Shown: piece by piece, positions 43,965 through 56,885 of the stretch
Layout: every line of letters starts with the position of its first letter
How positions within the stretch are numbered: position 1 is the first letter of the stretch
Assembly: GCA_030272155.1 (NCBI GenBank)
Contig: CP126203.1
Coordinates: 1,116,001-1,180,000 of the forward strand
Length of the DNA stretch: 64,000 nt
Direction of reading: 5' to 3'
Source: Tetradesmus obliquus
Lineage: Eukaryota; Chlorophyta; Chlorophyceae; Sphaeropleales; Scenedesmaceae
Program-made: the position numbers and the translations under genes
Notes under the pieces: model-generated
What the model was told of the DNA's origin: nothing
The model's input: the letters and a program-made list of their open reading frames with translations, nothing else
The model's database searches: none

Positions 43965-46180
43965 ATGGCTGCAGGGTGGCTGTCCATGGTGCGCAAGCAC
44001 CCTTTGGGATGGGAGAGCAACCGCAAGTCAACGGGCGCGCGGGTGGCGGCGGTGGTGGCGGTGCTCACGATGCTAGCCATCGCCGGCAGTCCAAAGGGTG
44101 CGGCAGGCTATTACAGAGTACACTTTCCTAAGCATGCTGCTCAAATCAAACAGGACCTGAATTCCTTCTGCATGACCCACTACAAGAACTTCAAGCAGTA
44201 TGGCACGGTGGCAACTCCCAAGCACAAGGGCAGACCCCCAAAAGTCCCAGATGACGTGGCATTAAAGGCCAGTGAAACATTCAAAGCTGGCAAGGTAGTC
44301 AAGGCCTACCCAAGTGCAGAAGCAAAGAAGAAAGTCGACGTGCATGTATGGTGGACATCAATCAAACTTGCTTGTCAGGAAAATGAGTACCTGGGTGGCC
44401 TATGCAGGAAGTACAACATCAGGCCCAAGCAACTGCTGAAGCGCATGAAAGCTGTTGACCCCAACCTGGTGCGCAGAAGAATAGATGTGAAGATGGACCT
44501 GACAGACAAGCAGAAAGACAGGAGAAAGGCTGCAGCAGAGAGGCTCTACAAGATGTTCCAGGATGAGCCAGACTTGCTGAGCAGAATTTATTTTGTTGAT
44601 GAGTGCAAACTCTGGATGTCCAACCTAGCAGGCGGCGCCATCAAGGTGTATTGCGATGCACATGATGCAAACGTACATGCTGTGCTACCATGCAAGTGGA
44701 TGCGCAAGGGCCAGGACAACAAACCAGTCAAGCTACACTTTGTGTGCGCCGTCAACGCGGTGCACGGCGCTGTCTACTGCAAGTTCACCACCGGCACAAC
44801 AGACAACATTGACCACGTTGGCAACCCCAACACACCATACTATGTGAGTGTGTGCTGCTATTACTTAGATGCGCGCCATTGAAAGACATGCCAGCTGTTG
44901 CGTTCTGTGTACACACAACGTGGCAGTGCATCTCGCAGTGCCTCAGGGAAGGCGCGCTGCACACCGCGGCCTGCGCTGACCATAACAGCAGAGTAGCTTG
45001 GTGACAGCACAATGACACCACCCCCAGCAGCAAGCTGGAAACCAGTCTCCAGGGAATCCTGCCAGTCACTTTCACATGTGCGCACCCGCAGCACACTGCC
45101 GCCTGCTGGCAGGAACTTGGCATACGCAGCAGCACAGAAGGCAACGTCGCGCTGCAACAGCTTCTCTGTGCTGTTGTCATACATACCAGTGTCATGGCAT
45201 GTCCCATCTGCTTGAATCAGCACGCTGCGCTGCGCATGCAAGAAATCGACCCGGCCTCGCCACCACCCTACTGCCACTTGCGCGCACATGCTGTCACATA
45301 TTCCCAACCTGTACAGCTTGCGCATCAGCTGCTCCTCACTTGCAGGCATGTTGCGTGCGCCTGTGCCACCCACTTTAGGCATCAAACATGCACACTGCTT
45401 GCACTCCAGAGCTGCTTCAGTTGCGGCAGCGCGCGGCTCGCAGAACTTGAAGTGCTGCACACCTGGCAGGCAGCCCGTCATGGCCCAGTACAGTGGCCGC
45501 TTGCGTATCCCCAAGCTGATGATCCTGGGCCTGCTTTTACCATCTGCCTCAAGCCTGATGAATGGGCGTCCCTTTTCATCCACTTGCACATTTAGCTGCG
45601 CTGCTGCTAACAAGGCTTTCCGCTGCCAACCCGGCAAAACCTGCACCTGCAGTTGAAGAGGCAGAAGAAGAAGAAGAACGTGAAGGCCAAGAGCATGACA
45701 CAGCTGGAGTTTGTCCACTGCATGAAGGAGCTTGCAGAGAAGGCTAACCAACAGCAGCGCGCGCGCGGCACTACGCCGCTGTACATCTTCGACAACCCCA
45801 GTGTTCATGTCGGGCAGGATGCCGCAGAGCTCCTAGCTGCAGTTGGCATCAGCCCAGAGCAGGTGCTGCAAATTGCACCCTACTCCCCAGACTTCAACCA
45901 GCCCATTGAGCATGCATTCGGCAGCCTCAAGGCTAGCTTCCGCAACCATCTGTACAACACCTACCAGCTGACTGGTGCAGATGTATCACCGCGTGATCTG
46001 CAGCGGACGCTGCGTGACATATTCATGAACATCACACCTGCCTCTGTCATGGCTGATGCACTGAGGCTGCCAGATTTGTGGGATGTGGTGCGCAGCAGGC
46101 TGGACAGGGTGTTTGTATGCCGTGACAACAAGCAGCGCACGGGTACGGCTGGCAACTGGCCTAGGGATGATCAGCGCTGA
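43965..46180 (+). CDS. Tc1/mariner transposase, copy 11
   Basis: Exons are 43965-44843 and 45653-46180. The translation equals copy 1. Confidence 0.86.
44861..45808 (-). CDS. Antisense Vsr/DUF559-like nuclease, copy 11
   Basis: It lies in the intron 44844-45652, with the domain part at 44861-45646. The translation equals copy 1. Confidence 0.6.
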   Translation of the reverse strand: MNTGVVEDVQRRSAARALLLVSLLCKLLHAVDKLQLCHALGLHVLLLLLPLQLQVQVLPGWQRKALLAAAQLNVQVDEKGRPFIRLEADGKSRPRIISLGIRKRPLYWAMTGCLPGVQHFKFCEPRAAATEAALECKQCACLMPKVGGTGARNMPASEEQLMRKLYRLGICDSMCAQVAVGWWRGRVDFLHAQRSVLIQADGTCHDTGMYDNSTEKLLQRDVAFCAAAYAKFLPAGGSVLRVRTCESDWQDSLETGFQLAAGGGVIVLSPSYSAVMVSAGRGVQRAFPEALRDALPRCVYTERNSWHVFQWRASK

Positions 46181-48271
46181 GCACGCTGCTGCTGCTGCTG
46201 CTGCAGGGCTTAGAATGTATATGGCTGCTGGCTGCACTCTAGACAGCTAGCAGCTGTCAGCAGGTCGTTGATTGACACTCCCTGCAAGCTCACCTTTCTG
46301 ACAGCTCCTCTGCTGGTTGGGCTCCTGTGTGTGCGCACCGCACGGCGCCGGCGATGTGCTGGTGCCATGCTGTAGCTGGGTGGTTATGTCTCTGTTTTCA
46401 ACTGTATGCCAGCATGGACAGCCACAGGCATGATAAGTTGATAGATTGTTATCTGATAATAATTGTCAGATGGTGTATTGGTGCATAGACTGGCCCAGAG
46501 TGAAAAGCGCGCGCGCGTGGCAAGGCAGTTCTGCCAGGGCAGCAGTGCTGTTGATGGGCAGTTCACATGCAGGCGAGTTGAGCCAATGTGCGTGAATGAT
46601 TGTACTTGTTACGGCTAAAATTAATTATTGTACGTGCTAACATGTGCTTCATGCAGCTCCAGCTACTGAACCACACGTTACTTGTCTCAACGGTTGCCCT
46701 ACCAAGCAGGATGCTTTGATGTTGCTGCACTCTTGGCATTGTAATAACATCTATTCAAGTATTTAATTGAGCTGACGCACGGCAGGAGAAAGCTGTGTTT
46801 GAGTCAGGTAATCCGTGACGGGGAAGTGCTGCCGAATCAGCCACTCTCGATGCAGACAGCTGTCACGCTGCAAACTTATCCTCATACATAACAGCTGATT
46901 CTTACATCTTACTGGGCCGAGAATTTTCTCCGGTGGGACGCCGGGCAGCCAGCCTGGTCACGGAGCCAGTGAGTCCAAGACACCTGTGCAGGCTATGCCA
47001 GCTCGATCGTGCTGCGGCAGCAACAGCAGACAATTCGGATTGCTTTTAAAACGTCTTTCAAGACAAGGCTGTGCTCTGAATGTGCTTTTGTGAATTTAGC
47101 AGCAGCACTGCATGACCACCAGGCTGCTGCTGCTGCTGTCTTGCCTGGCAAAGTGTGCATTCGAAAAACAGAGGCTACAGCAGGTGACAGCACCCTCCTC
47201 TGAGCTGCACTCTGCTGTCTGCTGCTGAATGTGCTGCTGGCCAGGCAGGTCCCAGCAATTGCAAACAACAGTAATGCAGGATTTGGGACAGCTGCACCAC
47301 CAGCAGCAGTTGCAGCAGGCCTGCTATAACATAAAAAGGTGGGCAGGCATTTCATCAACTTTGCCCAGAAACAGCAGCAGCAGGATTGCAATGCAGGCTG
47401 AGAACTGCTGCAGCAAAGGAAGATGTGCATTTTTGCCTTCAGTGGGGTAGGGTACGAACCTAGCATCCCAGATATGAGACAAAGCCACATAGCACACAAA
47501 CAGAAAGCCATGCTGGCACAGCAACCTGCTGCTTGTGGTAGGTACAGCAAGGCACAGCTGCTGAACCTGCTGCCTTGGTTTGCTTGCATGTCAGCTGTCC
47601 TGCAGGCACCTCACCTGCTTGCAGCGCCCGCTCCAAACTGCTAGTTTTTTTCAGCTCCAGAATTCAGCGTGATCACACAAGATGAATGTCTGCAGGAGAG
47701 TGTGTGGACTGGCAGCACTCAACCAACTGTGCTCAACCACCCTAGCTGCACACGCGCAGCAGCTGCCTGTAATGCTGAAACGTTGATCGGTGATAAGCAA
47801 CAAGATTAGCAGCAGCAGCACAGCGCACAACGTACAGGGCCAGACAGCAGACCGCAACAACAGCGGCAGGGCACTTGGCACACCACAGCTGCAGAGCCCG
47901 ATCAGCCAGCAGGTGCTGCCCAGAAGTAGAAACGGTTACATAAATACATATGTGCAGGCAGCAGCGCCCTATAGCAGCAGAAAGCAGCAGATAACAGACC
48001 CGCGAAAATTCAAAGAGTCGGGGCGCAGCAGGTGGTTTGCAAGCACTTTACTCAAGTTACACAGCACCCCATATAGTGGCTCAATTTGATTTAGATTCGT
48101 TGTTGAAAGTTGCATTTAATGAGTATGCTGCCTTTGCGCTACTTTCGTACCAGTGCCTAGTGAAGGCTGGTCAAACTCCAGGTTGCTGCAAACATTAGGT
48201 TGACCTGACATGTTATTTCTGTTTGCACTGCTAGCAGAAGCACAGCTGACTCCTGCATATGTTTTGAATCC

Positions 48272-50487
48272 ATGGCTGCAGGGTGGCTGTCCATGGTGCG
48301 CAAGCACCCTTTGGGATGGGAGAGCAACCGCAAGTCAACGGGCGCGCGGGTGGCGGCGGTGGTGGCGGTGCTCACGATGCTAGCCATCGCCGGCAGTCCA
48401 AAGGGTGCGGCAGGCTATTACAGAGTACACTTTCCTAAGCATGCTGCTCAAATCAAACAGGACCTGAATTCCTTCTGCATGACCCACTACAAGAACTTCA
48501 AGCAGTATGGCACGGTGGCAACTCCCAAGCACAAGGGCAGACCCCCAAAAGTCCCAGATGACGTGGCATTAAAGGCCAGTGAAACATTCAAAGCTGGCAA
48601 GGTAGTCAAGGCCTACCCAAGTGCAGAAGCAAAGAAGAAAGTCGACGTGCATGTATGGTGGACATCAATCAAACTTGCTTGTCAGGAAAATGAGTACCTG
48701 GGTGGCCTATGCAGGAAGTACAACATCAGGCCCAAGCAACTGCTGAAGCGCATGAAAGCTGTTGACCCCAACCTGGTGCGCAGAAGAATAGATGTGAAGA
48801 TGGACCTGACAGACAAGCAGAAAGACAGGAGAAAGGCTGCAGCAGAGAGGCTCTACAAGATGTTCCAGGATGAGCCAGACTTGCTGAGCAGAATTTATTT
48901 TGTTGATGAGTGCAAACTCTGGATGTCCAACCTAGCAGGCGGCGCCATCAAGGTGTATTGCGATGCACATGATGCAAACGTACATGCTGTGCTACCATGC
49001 AAGTGGATGCGCAAGGGCCAGGACAACAAACCAGTCAAGCTACACTTTGTGTGCGCCGTCAACGCGGTGCACGGCGCTGTCTACTGCAAGTTCACCACCG
49101 GCACAACAGACAACATTGACCACGTTGGCAACCCCAACACACCATACTATGTGAGTGTGTGCTGCTATTACTTAGATGCGCGCCATTGAAAGACATGCCA
49201 GCTGTTGCGTTCTGTGTACACACAACGTGGCAGTGCATCTCGCAGTGCCTCAGGGAAGGCGCGCTGCACACCGCGGCCTGCGCTGACCATAACAGCAGAG
49301 TAGCTTGGTGACAGCACAATGACACCACCCCCAGCAGCAAGCTGGAAACCAGTCTCCAGGGAATCCTGCCAGTCACTTTCACATGTGCGCACCCGCAGCA
49401 CACTGCCGCCTGCTGGCAGGAACTTGGCATACGCAGCAGCACAGAAGGCAACGTCGCGCTGCAACAGCTTCTCTGTGCTGTTGTCATACATACCAGTGTC
49501 ATGGCATGTCCCATCTGCTTGAATCAGCACGCTGCGCTGCGCATGCAAGAAATCGACCCGGCCTCGCCACCACCCTACTGCCACTTGCGCGCACATGCTG
49601 TCACATATTCCCAACCTGTACAGCTTGCGCATCAGCTGCTCCTCACTTGCAGGCATGTTGCGTGCGCCTGTGCCACCCACTTTAGGCATCAAACATGCAC
49701 ACTGCTTGCACTCCAGAGCTGCTTCAGTTGCGGCAGCGCGCGGCTCGCAGAACTTGAAGTGCTGCACACCTGGCAGGCAGCCCGTCATGGCCCAGTACAG
49801 TGGCCGCTTGCGTATCCCCAAGCTGATGATCCTGGGCCTGCTTTTACCATCTGCCTCAAGCCTGATGAATGGGCGTCCCTTTTCATCCACTTGCACATTT
49901 AGCTGCGCTGCTGCTAACAAGGCTTTCCGCTGCCAACCCGGCAAAACCTGCACCTGCAGTTGAAGAGGCAGAAGAAGAAGAAGAACGTGAAGGCCAAGAG
50001 CATGACACAGCTGGAGTTTGTCCACTGCATGAAGGAGCTTGCAGAGAAGGCTAACCAACAGCAGCGCGCGCGCGGCACTACGCCGCTGTACATCTTCGAC
50101 AACCCCAGTGTTCATGTCGGGCAGGATGCCGCAGAGCTCCTAGCTGCAGTTGGCATCAGCCCAGAGCAGGTGCTGCAAATTGCACCCTACTCCCCAGACT
50201 TCAACCAGCCCATTGAGCATGCATTCGGCAGCCTCAAGGCTAGCTTCCGCAACCATCTGTACAACACCTACCAGCTGACTGGTGCAGATGTATCACCGCG
50301 TGATCTGCAGCGGACGCTGCGTGACATATTCATGAACATCACACCTGCCTCTGTCATGGCTGATGCACTGAGGCTGCCAGATTTGTGGGATGTGGTGCGC
50401 AGCAGGCTGGACAGGGTGTTTGTATGCCGTGACAACAAGCAGCGCACGGGTACGGCTGGCAACTGGCCTAGGGATGATCAGCGCTGA
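48272..50487 (+). CDS. Tc1/mariner transposase, copy 12
   Basis: Exons are 48272-49150 and 49960-50487. The translation equals copy 1. Confidence 0.86.
49168..50115 (-). CDS. Antisense Vsr/DUF559-like nuclease, copy 12
   Basis: It lies in the intron 49151-49959, with the domain part at 49168-49953. The translation equals copy 1. Confidence 0.6.
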   Translation of the reverse strand: MNTGVVEDVQRRSAARALLLVSLLCKLLHAVDKLQLCHALGLHVLLLLLPLQLQVQVLPGWQRKALLAAAQLNVQVDEKGRPFIRLEADGKSRPRIISLGIRKRPLYWAMTGCLPGVQHFKFCEPRAAATEAALECKQCACLMPKVGGTGARNMPASEEQLMRKLYRLGICDSMCAQVAVGWWRGRVDFLHAQRSVLIQADGTCHDTGMYDNSTEKLLQRDVAFCAAAYAKFLPAGGSVLRVRTCESDWQDSLETGFQLAAGGGVIVLSPSYSAVMVSAGRGVQRAFPEALRDALPRCVYTERNSWHVFQWRASK

Positions 50488-52578
50488 GCACGCTGCTGCT
50501 GCTGCTGCTGCAGGGCTTAGAATGTATATGGCTGCTGGCTGCACTCTAGACAGCTAGCAGCTGTCAGCAGGTCGTTGATTGACACTCCCTGCAAGCTCAC
50601 CTTTCTGACAGCTCCTCTGCTGGTTGGGCTCCTGTGTGTGCGCACCGCACGGCGCCGGCGATGTGCTGGTGCCATGCTGTAGCTGGGTGGTTATGTCTCT
50701 GTTTTCAACTGTATGCCAGCATGGACAGCCACAGGCATGATAAGTTGATAGATTGTTATCTGATAATAATTGTCAGATGGTGTATTGGTGCATAGACTGG
50801 CCCAGAGTGAAAAGCGCGCGCGCGTGGCAAGGCAGTTCTGCCAGGGCAGCAGTGCTGTTGATGGGCAGTTCACATGCAGGCGAGTTGAGCCAATGTGCGT
50901 GAATGATTGTACTTGTTACGGCTAAAATTAATTATTGTACGTGCTAACATGTGCTTCATGCAGCTCCAGCTACTGAACCACACGTTACTTGTCTCAACGG
51001 TTGCCCTACCAAGCAGGATGCTTTGATGTTGCTGCACTCTTGGCATTGTAATAACATCTATTCAAGTATTTAATTGAGCTGACGCACGGCAGGAGAAAGC
51101 TGTGTTTGAGTCAGGTAATCCGTGACGGGGAAGTGCTGCCGAATCAGCCACTCTCGATGCAGACAGCTGTCACGCTGCAAACTTATCCTCATACATAACA
51201 GCTGATTCTTACATCTTACTGGGCCGAGAATTTTCTCCGGTGGGACGCCGGGCAGCCAGCCTGGTCACGGAGCCAGTGAGTCCAAGACACCTGTGCAGGC
51301 TATGCCAGCTCGATCGTGCTGCGGCAGCAACAGCAGACAATTCGGATTGCTTTTAAAACGTCTTTCAAGACAAGGCTGTGCTCTGAATGTGCTTTTGTGA
51401 ATTTAGCAGCAGCACTGCATGACCACCAGGCTGCTGCTGCTGCTGTCTTGCCTGGCAAAGTGTGCATTCGAAAAACAGAGGCTACAGCAGGTGACAGCAC
51501 CCTCCTCTGAGCTGCACTCTGCTGTCTGCTGCTGAATGTGCTGCTGGCCAGGCAGGTCCCAGCAATTGCAAACAACAGTAATGCAGGATTTGGGACAGCT
51601 GCACCACCAGCAGCAGTTGCAGCAGGCCTGCTATAACATAAAAAGGTGGGCAGGCATTTCATCAACTTTGCCCAGAAACAGCAGCAGCAGGATTGCAATG
51701 CAGGCTGAGAACTGCTGCAGCAAAGGAAGATGTGCATTTTTGCCTTCAGTGGGGTAGGGTACGAACCTAGCATCCCAGATATGAGACAAAGCCACATAGC
51801 ACACAAACAGAAAGCCATGCTGGCACAGCAACCTGCTGCTTGTGGTAGGTACAGCAAGGCACAGCTGCTGAACCTGCTGCCTTGGTTTGCTTGCATGTCA
51901 GCTGTCCTGCAGGCACCTCACCTGCTTGCAGCGCCCGCTCCAAACTGCTAGTTTTTTTCAGCTCCAGAATTCAGCGTGATCACACAAGATGAATGTCTGC
52001 AGGAGAGTGTGTGGACTGGCAGCACTCAACCAACTGTGCTCAACCACCCTAGCTGCACACGCGCAGCAGCTGCCTGTAATGCTGAAACGTTGATCGGTGA
52101 TAAGCAACAAGATTAGCAGCAGCAGCACAGCGCACAACGTACAGGGCCAGACAGCAGACCGCAACAACAGCGGCAGGGCACTTGGCACACCACAGCTGCA
52201 GAGCCCGATCAGCCAGCAGGTGCTGCCCAGAAGTAGAAACGGTTACATAAATACATATGTGCAGGCAGCAGCGCCCTATAGCAGCAGAAAGCAGCAGATA
52301 ACAGACCCGCGAAAATTCAAAGAGTCGGGGCGCAGCAGGTGGTTTGCAAGCACTTTACTCAAGTTACACAGCACCCCATATAGTGGCTCAATTTGATTTA
52401 GATTCGTTGTTGAAAGTTGCATTTAATGAGTATGCTGCCTTTGCGCTACTTTCGTACCAGTGCCTAGTGAAGGCTGGTCAAACTCCAGGTTGCTGCAAAC
52501 ATTAGGTTGACCTGACATGTTATTTCTGTTTGCACTGCTAGCAGAAGCACAGCTGACTCCTGCATATGTTTTGAATCC

Positions 52579-54794
52579 ATGGCTGCAGGGTGGCTGTCCA
52601 TGGTGCGCAAGCACCCTTTGGGATGGGAGAGCAACCGCAAGTCAACGGGCGCGCGGGTGGCGGCGGTGGTGGCGGTGCTCACGATGCTAGCCATCGCCGG
52701 CAGTCCAAAGGGTGCGGCAGGCTATTACAGAGTACACTTTCCTAAGCATGCTGCTCAAATCAAACAGGACCTGAATTCCTTCTGCATGACCCACTACAAG
52801 AACTTCAAGCAGTATGGCACGGTGGCAACTCCCAAGCACAAGGGCAGACCCCCAAAAGTCCCAGATGACGTGGCATTAAAGGCCAGTGAAACATTCAAAG
52901 CTGGCAAGGTAGTCAAGGCCTACCCAAGTGCAGAAGCAAAGAAGAAAGTCGACGTGCATGTATGGTGGACATCAATCAAACTTGCTTGTCAGGAAAATGA
53001 GTACCTGGGTGGCCTATGCAGGAAGTACAACATCAGGCCCAAGCAACTGCTGAAGCGCATGAAAGCTGTTGACCCCAACCTGGTGCGCAGAAGAATAGAT
53101 GTGAAGATGGACCTGACAGACAAGCAGAAAGACAGGAGAAAGGCTGCAGCAGAGAGGCTCTACAAGATGTTCCAGGATGAGCCAGACTTGCTGAGCAGAA
53201 TTTATTTTGTTGATGAGTGCAAACTCTGGATGTCCAACCTAGCAGGCGGCGCCATCAAGGTGTATTGCGATGCACATGATGCAAACGTACATGCTGTGCT
53301 ACCATGCAAGTGGATGCGCAAGGGCCAGGACAACAAACCAGTCAAGCTACACTTTGTGTGCGCCGTCAACGCGGTGCACGGCGCTGTCTACTGCAAGTTC
53401 ACCACCGGCACAACAGACAACATTGACCACGTTGGCAACCCCAACACACCATACTATGTGAGTGTGTGCTGCTATTACTTAGATGCGCGCCATTGAAAGA
53501 CATGCCAGCTGTTGCGTTCTGTGTACACACAACGTGGCAGTGCATCTCGCAGTGCCTCAGGGAAGGCGCGCTGCACACCGCGGCCTGCGCTGACCATAAC
53601 AGCAGAGTAGCTTGGTGACAGCACAATGACACCACCCCCAGCAGCAAGCTGGAAACCAGTCTCCAGGGAATCCTGCCAGTCACTTTCACATGTGCGCACC
53701 CGCAGCACACTGCCGCCTGCTGGCAGGAACTTGGCATACGCAGCAGCACAGAAGGCAACGTCGCGCTGCAACAGCTTCTCTGTGCTGTTGTCATACATAC
53801 CAGTGTCATGGCATGTCCCATCTGCTTGAATCAGCACGCTGCGCTGCGCATGCAAGAAATCGACCCGGCCTCGCCACCACCCTACTGCCACTTGCGCGCA
53901 CATGCTGTCACATATTCCCAACCTGTACAGCTTGCGCATCAGCTGCTCCTCACTTGCAGGCATGTTGCGTGCGCCTGTGCCACCCACTTTAGGCATCAAA
54001 CATGCACACTGCTTGCACTCCAGAGCTGCTTCAGTTGCGGCAGCGCGCGGCTCGCAGAACTTGAAGTGCTGCACACCTGGCAGGCAGCCCGTCATGGCCC
54101 AGTACAGTGGCCGCTTGCGTATCCCCAAGCTGATGATCCTGGGCCTGCTTTTACCATCTGCCTCAAGCCTGATGAATGGGCGTCCCTTTTCATCCACTTG
54201 CACATTTAGCTGCGCTGCTGCTAACAAGGCTTTCCGCTGCCAACCCGGCAAAACCTGCACCTGCAGTTGAAGAGGCAGAAGAAGAAGAAGAACGTGAAGG
54301 CCAAGAGCATGACACAGCTGGAGTTTGTCCACTGCATGAAGGAGCTTGCAGAGAAGGCTAACCAACAGCAGCGCGCGCGCGGCACTACGCCGCTGTACAT
54401 CTTCGACAACCCCAGTGTTCATGTCGGGCAGGATGCCGCAGAGCTCCTAGCTGCAGTTGGCATCAGCCCAGAGCAGGTGCTGCAAATTGCACCCTACTCC
54501 CCAGACTTCAACCAGCCCATTGAGCATGCATTCGGCAGCCTCAAGGCTAGCTTCCGCAACCATCTGTACAACACCTACCAGCTGACTGGTGCAGATGTAT
54601 CACCGCGTGATCTGCAGCGGACGCTGCGTGACATATTCATGAACATCACACCTGCCTCTGTCATGGCTGATGCACTGAGGCTGCCAGATTTGTGGGATGT
54701 GGTGCGCAGCAGGCTGGACAGGGTGTTTGTATGCCGTGACAACAAGCAGCGCACGGGTACGGCTGGCAACTGGCCTAGGGATGATCAGCGCTGA
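52579..54794 (+). CDS. Tc1/mariner transposase, copy 13
   Basis: Exons are 52579-53457 and 54267-54794. The translation equals copy 1. Confidence 0.86.
53475..54422 (-). CDS. Antisense Vsr/DUF559-like nuclease, copy 13
   Basis: It lies in the intron 53458-54266, with the domain part at 53475-54260. The translation equals copy 1. Confidence 0.6.
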   Translation of the reverse strand: MNTGVVEDVQRRSAARALLLVSLLCKLLHAVDKLQLCHALGLHVLLLLLPLQLQVQVLPGWQRKALLAAAQLNVQVDEKGRPFIRLEADGKSRPRIISLGIRKRPLYWAMTGCLPGVQHFKFCEPRAAATEAALECKQCACLMPKVGGTGARNMPASEEQLMRKLYRLGICDSMCAQVAVGWWRGRVDFLHAQRSVLIQADGTCHDTGMYDNSTEKLLQRDVAFCAAAYAKFLPAGGSVLRVRTCESDWQDSLETGFQLAAGGGVIVLSPSYSAVMVSAGRGVQRAFPEALRDALPRCVYTERNSWHVFQWRASK

Positions 54795-56885
54795 GCACGC
54801 TGCTGCTGCTGCTGCTGCAGGGCTTAGAATGTATATGGCTGCTGGCTGCACTCTAGACAGCTAGCAGCTGTCAGCAGGTCGTTGATTGACACTCCCTGCA
54901 AGCTCACCTTTCTGACAGCTCCTCTGCTGGTTGGGCTCCTGTGTGTGCGCACCGCACGGCGCCGGCGATGTGCTGGTGCCATGCTGTAGCTGGGTGGTTA
55001 TGTCTCTGTTTTCAACTGTATGCCAGCATGGACAGCCACAGGCATGATAAGTTGATAGATTGTTATCTGATAATAATTGTCAGATGGTGTATTGGTGCAT
55101 AGACTGGCCCAGAGTGAAAAGCGCGCGCGCGTGGCAAGGCAGTTCTGCCAGGGCAGCAGTGCTGTTGATGGGCAGTTCACATGCAGGCGAGTTGAGCCAA
55201 TGTGCGTGAATGATTGTACTTGTTACGGCTAAAATTAATTATTGTACGTGCTAACATGTGCTTCATGCAGCTCCAGCTACTGAACCACACGTTACTTGTC
55301 TCAACGGTTGCCCTACCAAGCAGGATGCTTTGATGTTGCTGCACTCTTGGCATTGTAATAACATCTATTCAAGTATTTAATTGAGCTGACGCACGGCAGG
55401 AGAAAGCTGTGTTTGAGTCAGGTAATCCGTGACGGGGAAGTGCTGCCGAATCAGCCACTCTCGATGCAGACAGCTGTCACGCTGCAAACTTATCCTCATA
55501 CATAACAGCTGATTCTTACATCTTACTGGGCCGAGAATTTTCTCCGGTGGGACGCCGGGCAGCCAGCCTGGTCACGGAGCCAGTGAGTCCAAGACACCTG
55601 TGCAGGCTATGCCAGCTCGATCGTGCTGCGGCAGCAACAGCAGACAATTCGGATTGCTTTTAAAACGTCTTTCAAGACAAGGCTGTGCTCTGAATGTGCT
55701 TTTGTGAATTTAGCAGCAGCACTGCATGACCACCAGGCTGCTGCTGCTGCTGTCTTGCCTGGCAAAGTGTGCATTCGAAAAACAGAGGCTACAGCAGGTG
55801 ACAGCACCCTCCTCTGAGCTGCACTCTGCTGTCTGCTGCTGAATGTGCTGCTGGCCAGGCAGGTCCCAGCAATTGCAAACAACAGTAATGCAGGATTTGG
55901 GACAGCTGCACCACCAGCAGCAGTTGCAGCAGGCCTGCTATAACATAAAAAGGTGGGCAGGCATTTCATCAACTTTGCCCAGAAACAGCAGCAGCAGGAT
56001 TGCAATGCAGGCTGAGAACTGCTGCAGCAAAGGAAGATGTGCATTTTTGCCTTCAGTGGGGTAGGGTACGAACCTAGCATCCCAGATATGAGACAAAGCC
56101 ACATAGCACACAAACAGAAAGCCATGCTGGCACAGCAACCTGCTGCTTGTGGTAGGTACAGCAAGGCACAGCTGCTGAACCTGCTGCCTTGGTTTGCTTG
56201 CATGTCAGCTGTCCTGCAGGCACCTCACCTGCTTGCAGCGCCCGCTCCAAACTGCTAGTTTTTTTCAGCTCCAGAATTCAGCGTGATCACACAAGATGAA
56301 TGTCTGCAGGAGAGTGTGTGGACTGGCAGCACTCAACCAACTGTGCTCAACCACCCTAGCTGCACACGCGCAGCAGCTGCCTGTAATGCTGAAACGTTGA
56401 TCGGTGATAAGCAACAAGATTAGCAGCAGCAGCACAGCGCACAACGTACAGGGCCAGACAGCAGACCGCAACAACAGCGGCAGGGCACTTGGCACACCAC
56501 AGCTGCAGAGCCCGATCAGCCAGCAGGTGCTGCCCAGAAGTAGAAACGGTTACATAAATACATATGTGCAGGCAGCAGCGCCCTATAGCAGCAGAAAGCA
56601 GCAGATAACAGACCCGCGAAAATTCAAAGAGTCGGGGCGCAGCAGGTGGTTTGCAAGCACTTTACTCAAGTTACACAGCACCCCATATAGTGGCTCAATT
56701 TGATTTAGATTCGTTGTTGAAAGTTGCATTTAATGAGTATGCTGCCTTTGCGCTACTTTCGTACCAGTGCCTAGTGAAGGCTGGTCAAACTCCAGGTTGC
56801 TGCAAACATTAGGTTGACCTGACATGTTATTTCTGTTTGCACTGCTAGCAGAAGCACAGCTGACTCCTGCATATGTTTTGAATCC

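Larger units (their letters stand above)
43832..47463 (+). mobile_element. Transposon element 11
   Basis: TIRs are at 43832-43860 and 47435-47463. No difference from element 1 was noticed. Confidence 0.82.
48139..51770 (+). mobile_element. Transposon element 12
   Basis: TIRs are at 48139-48167 and 51742-51770. No difference from element 1 was noticed. Confidence 0.82.
52446..56077 (+). mobile_element. Transposon element 13
   Basis: TIRs are at 52446-52474 and 56049-56077. No difference from element 1 was noticed. Confidence 0.82.
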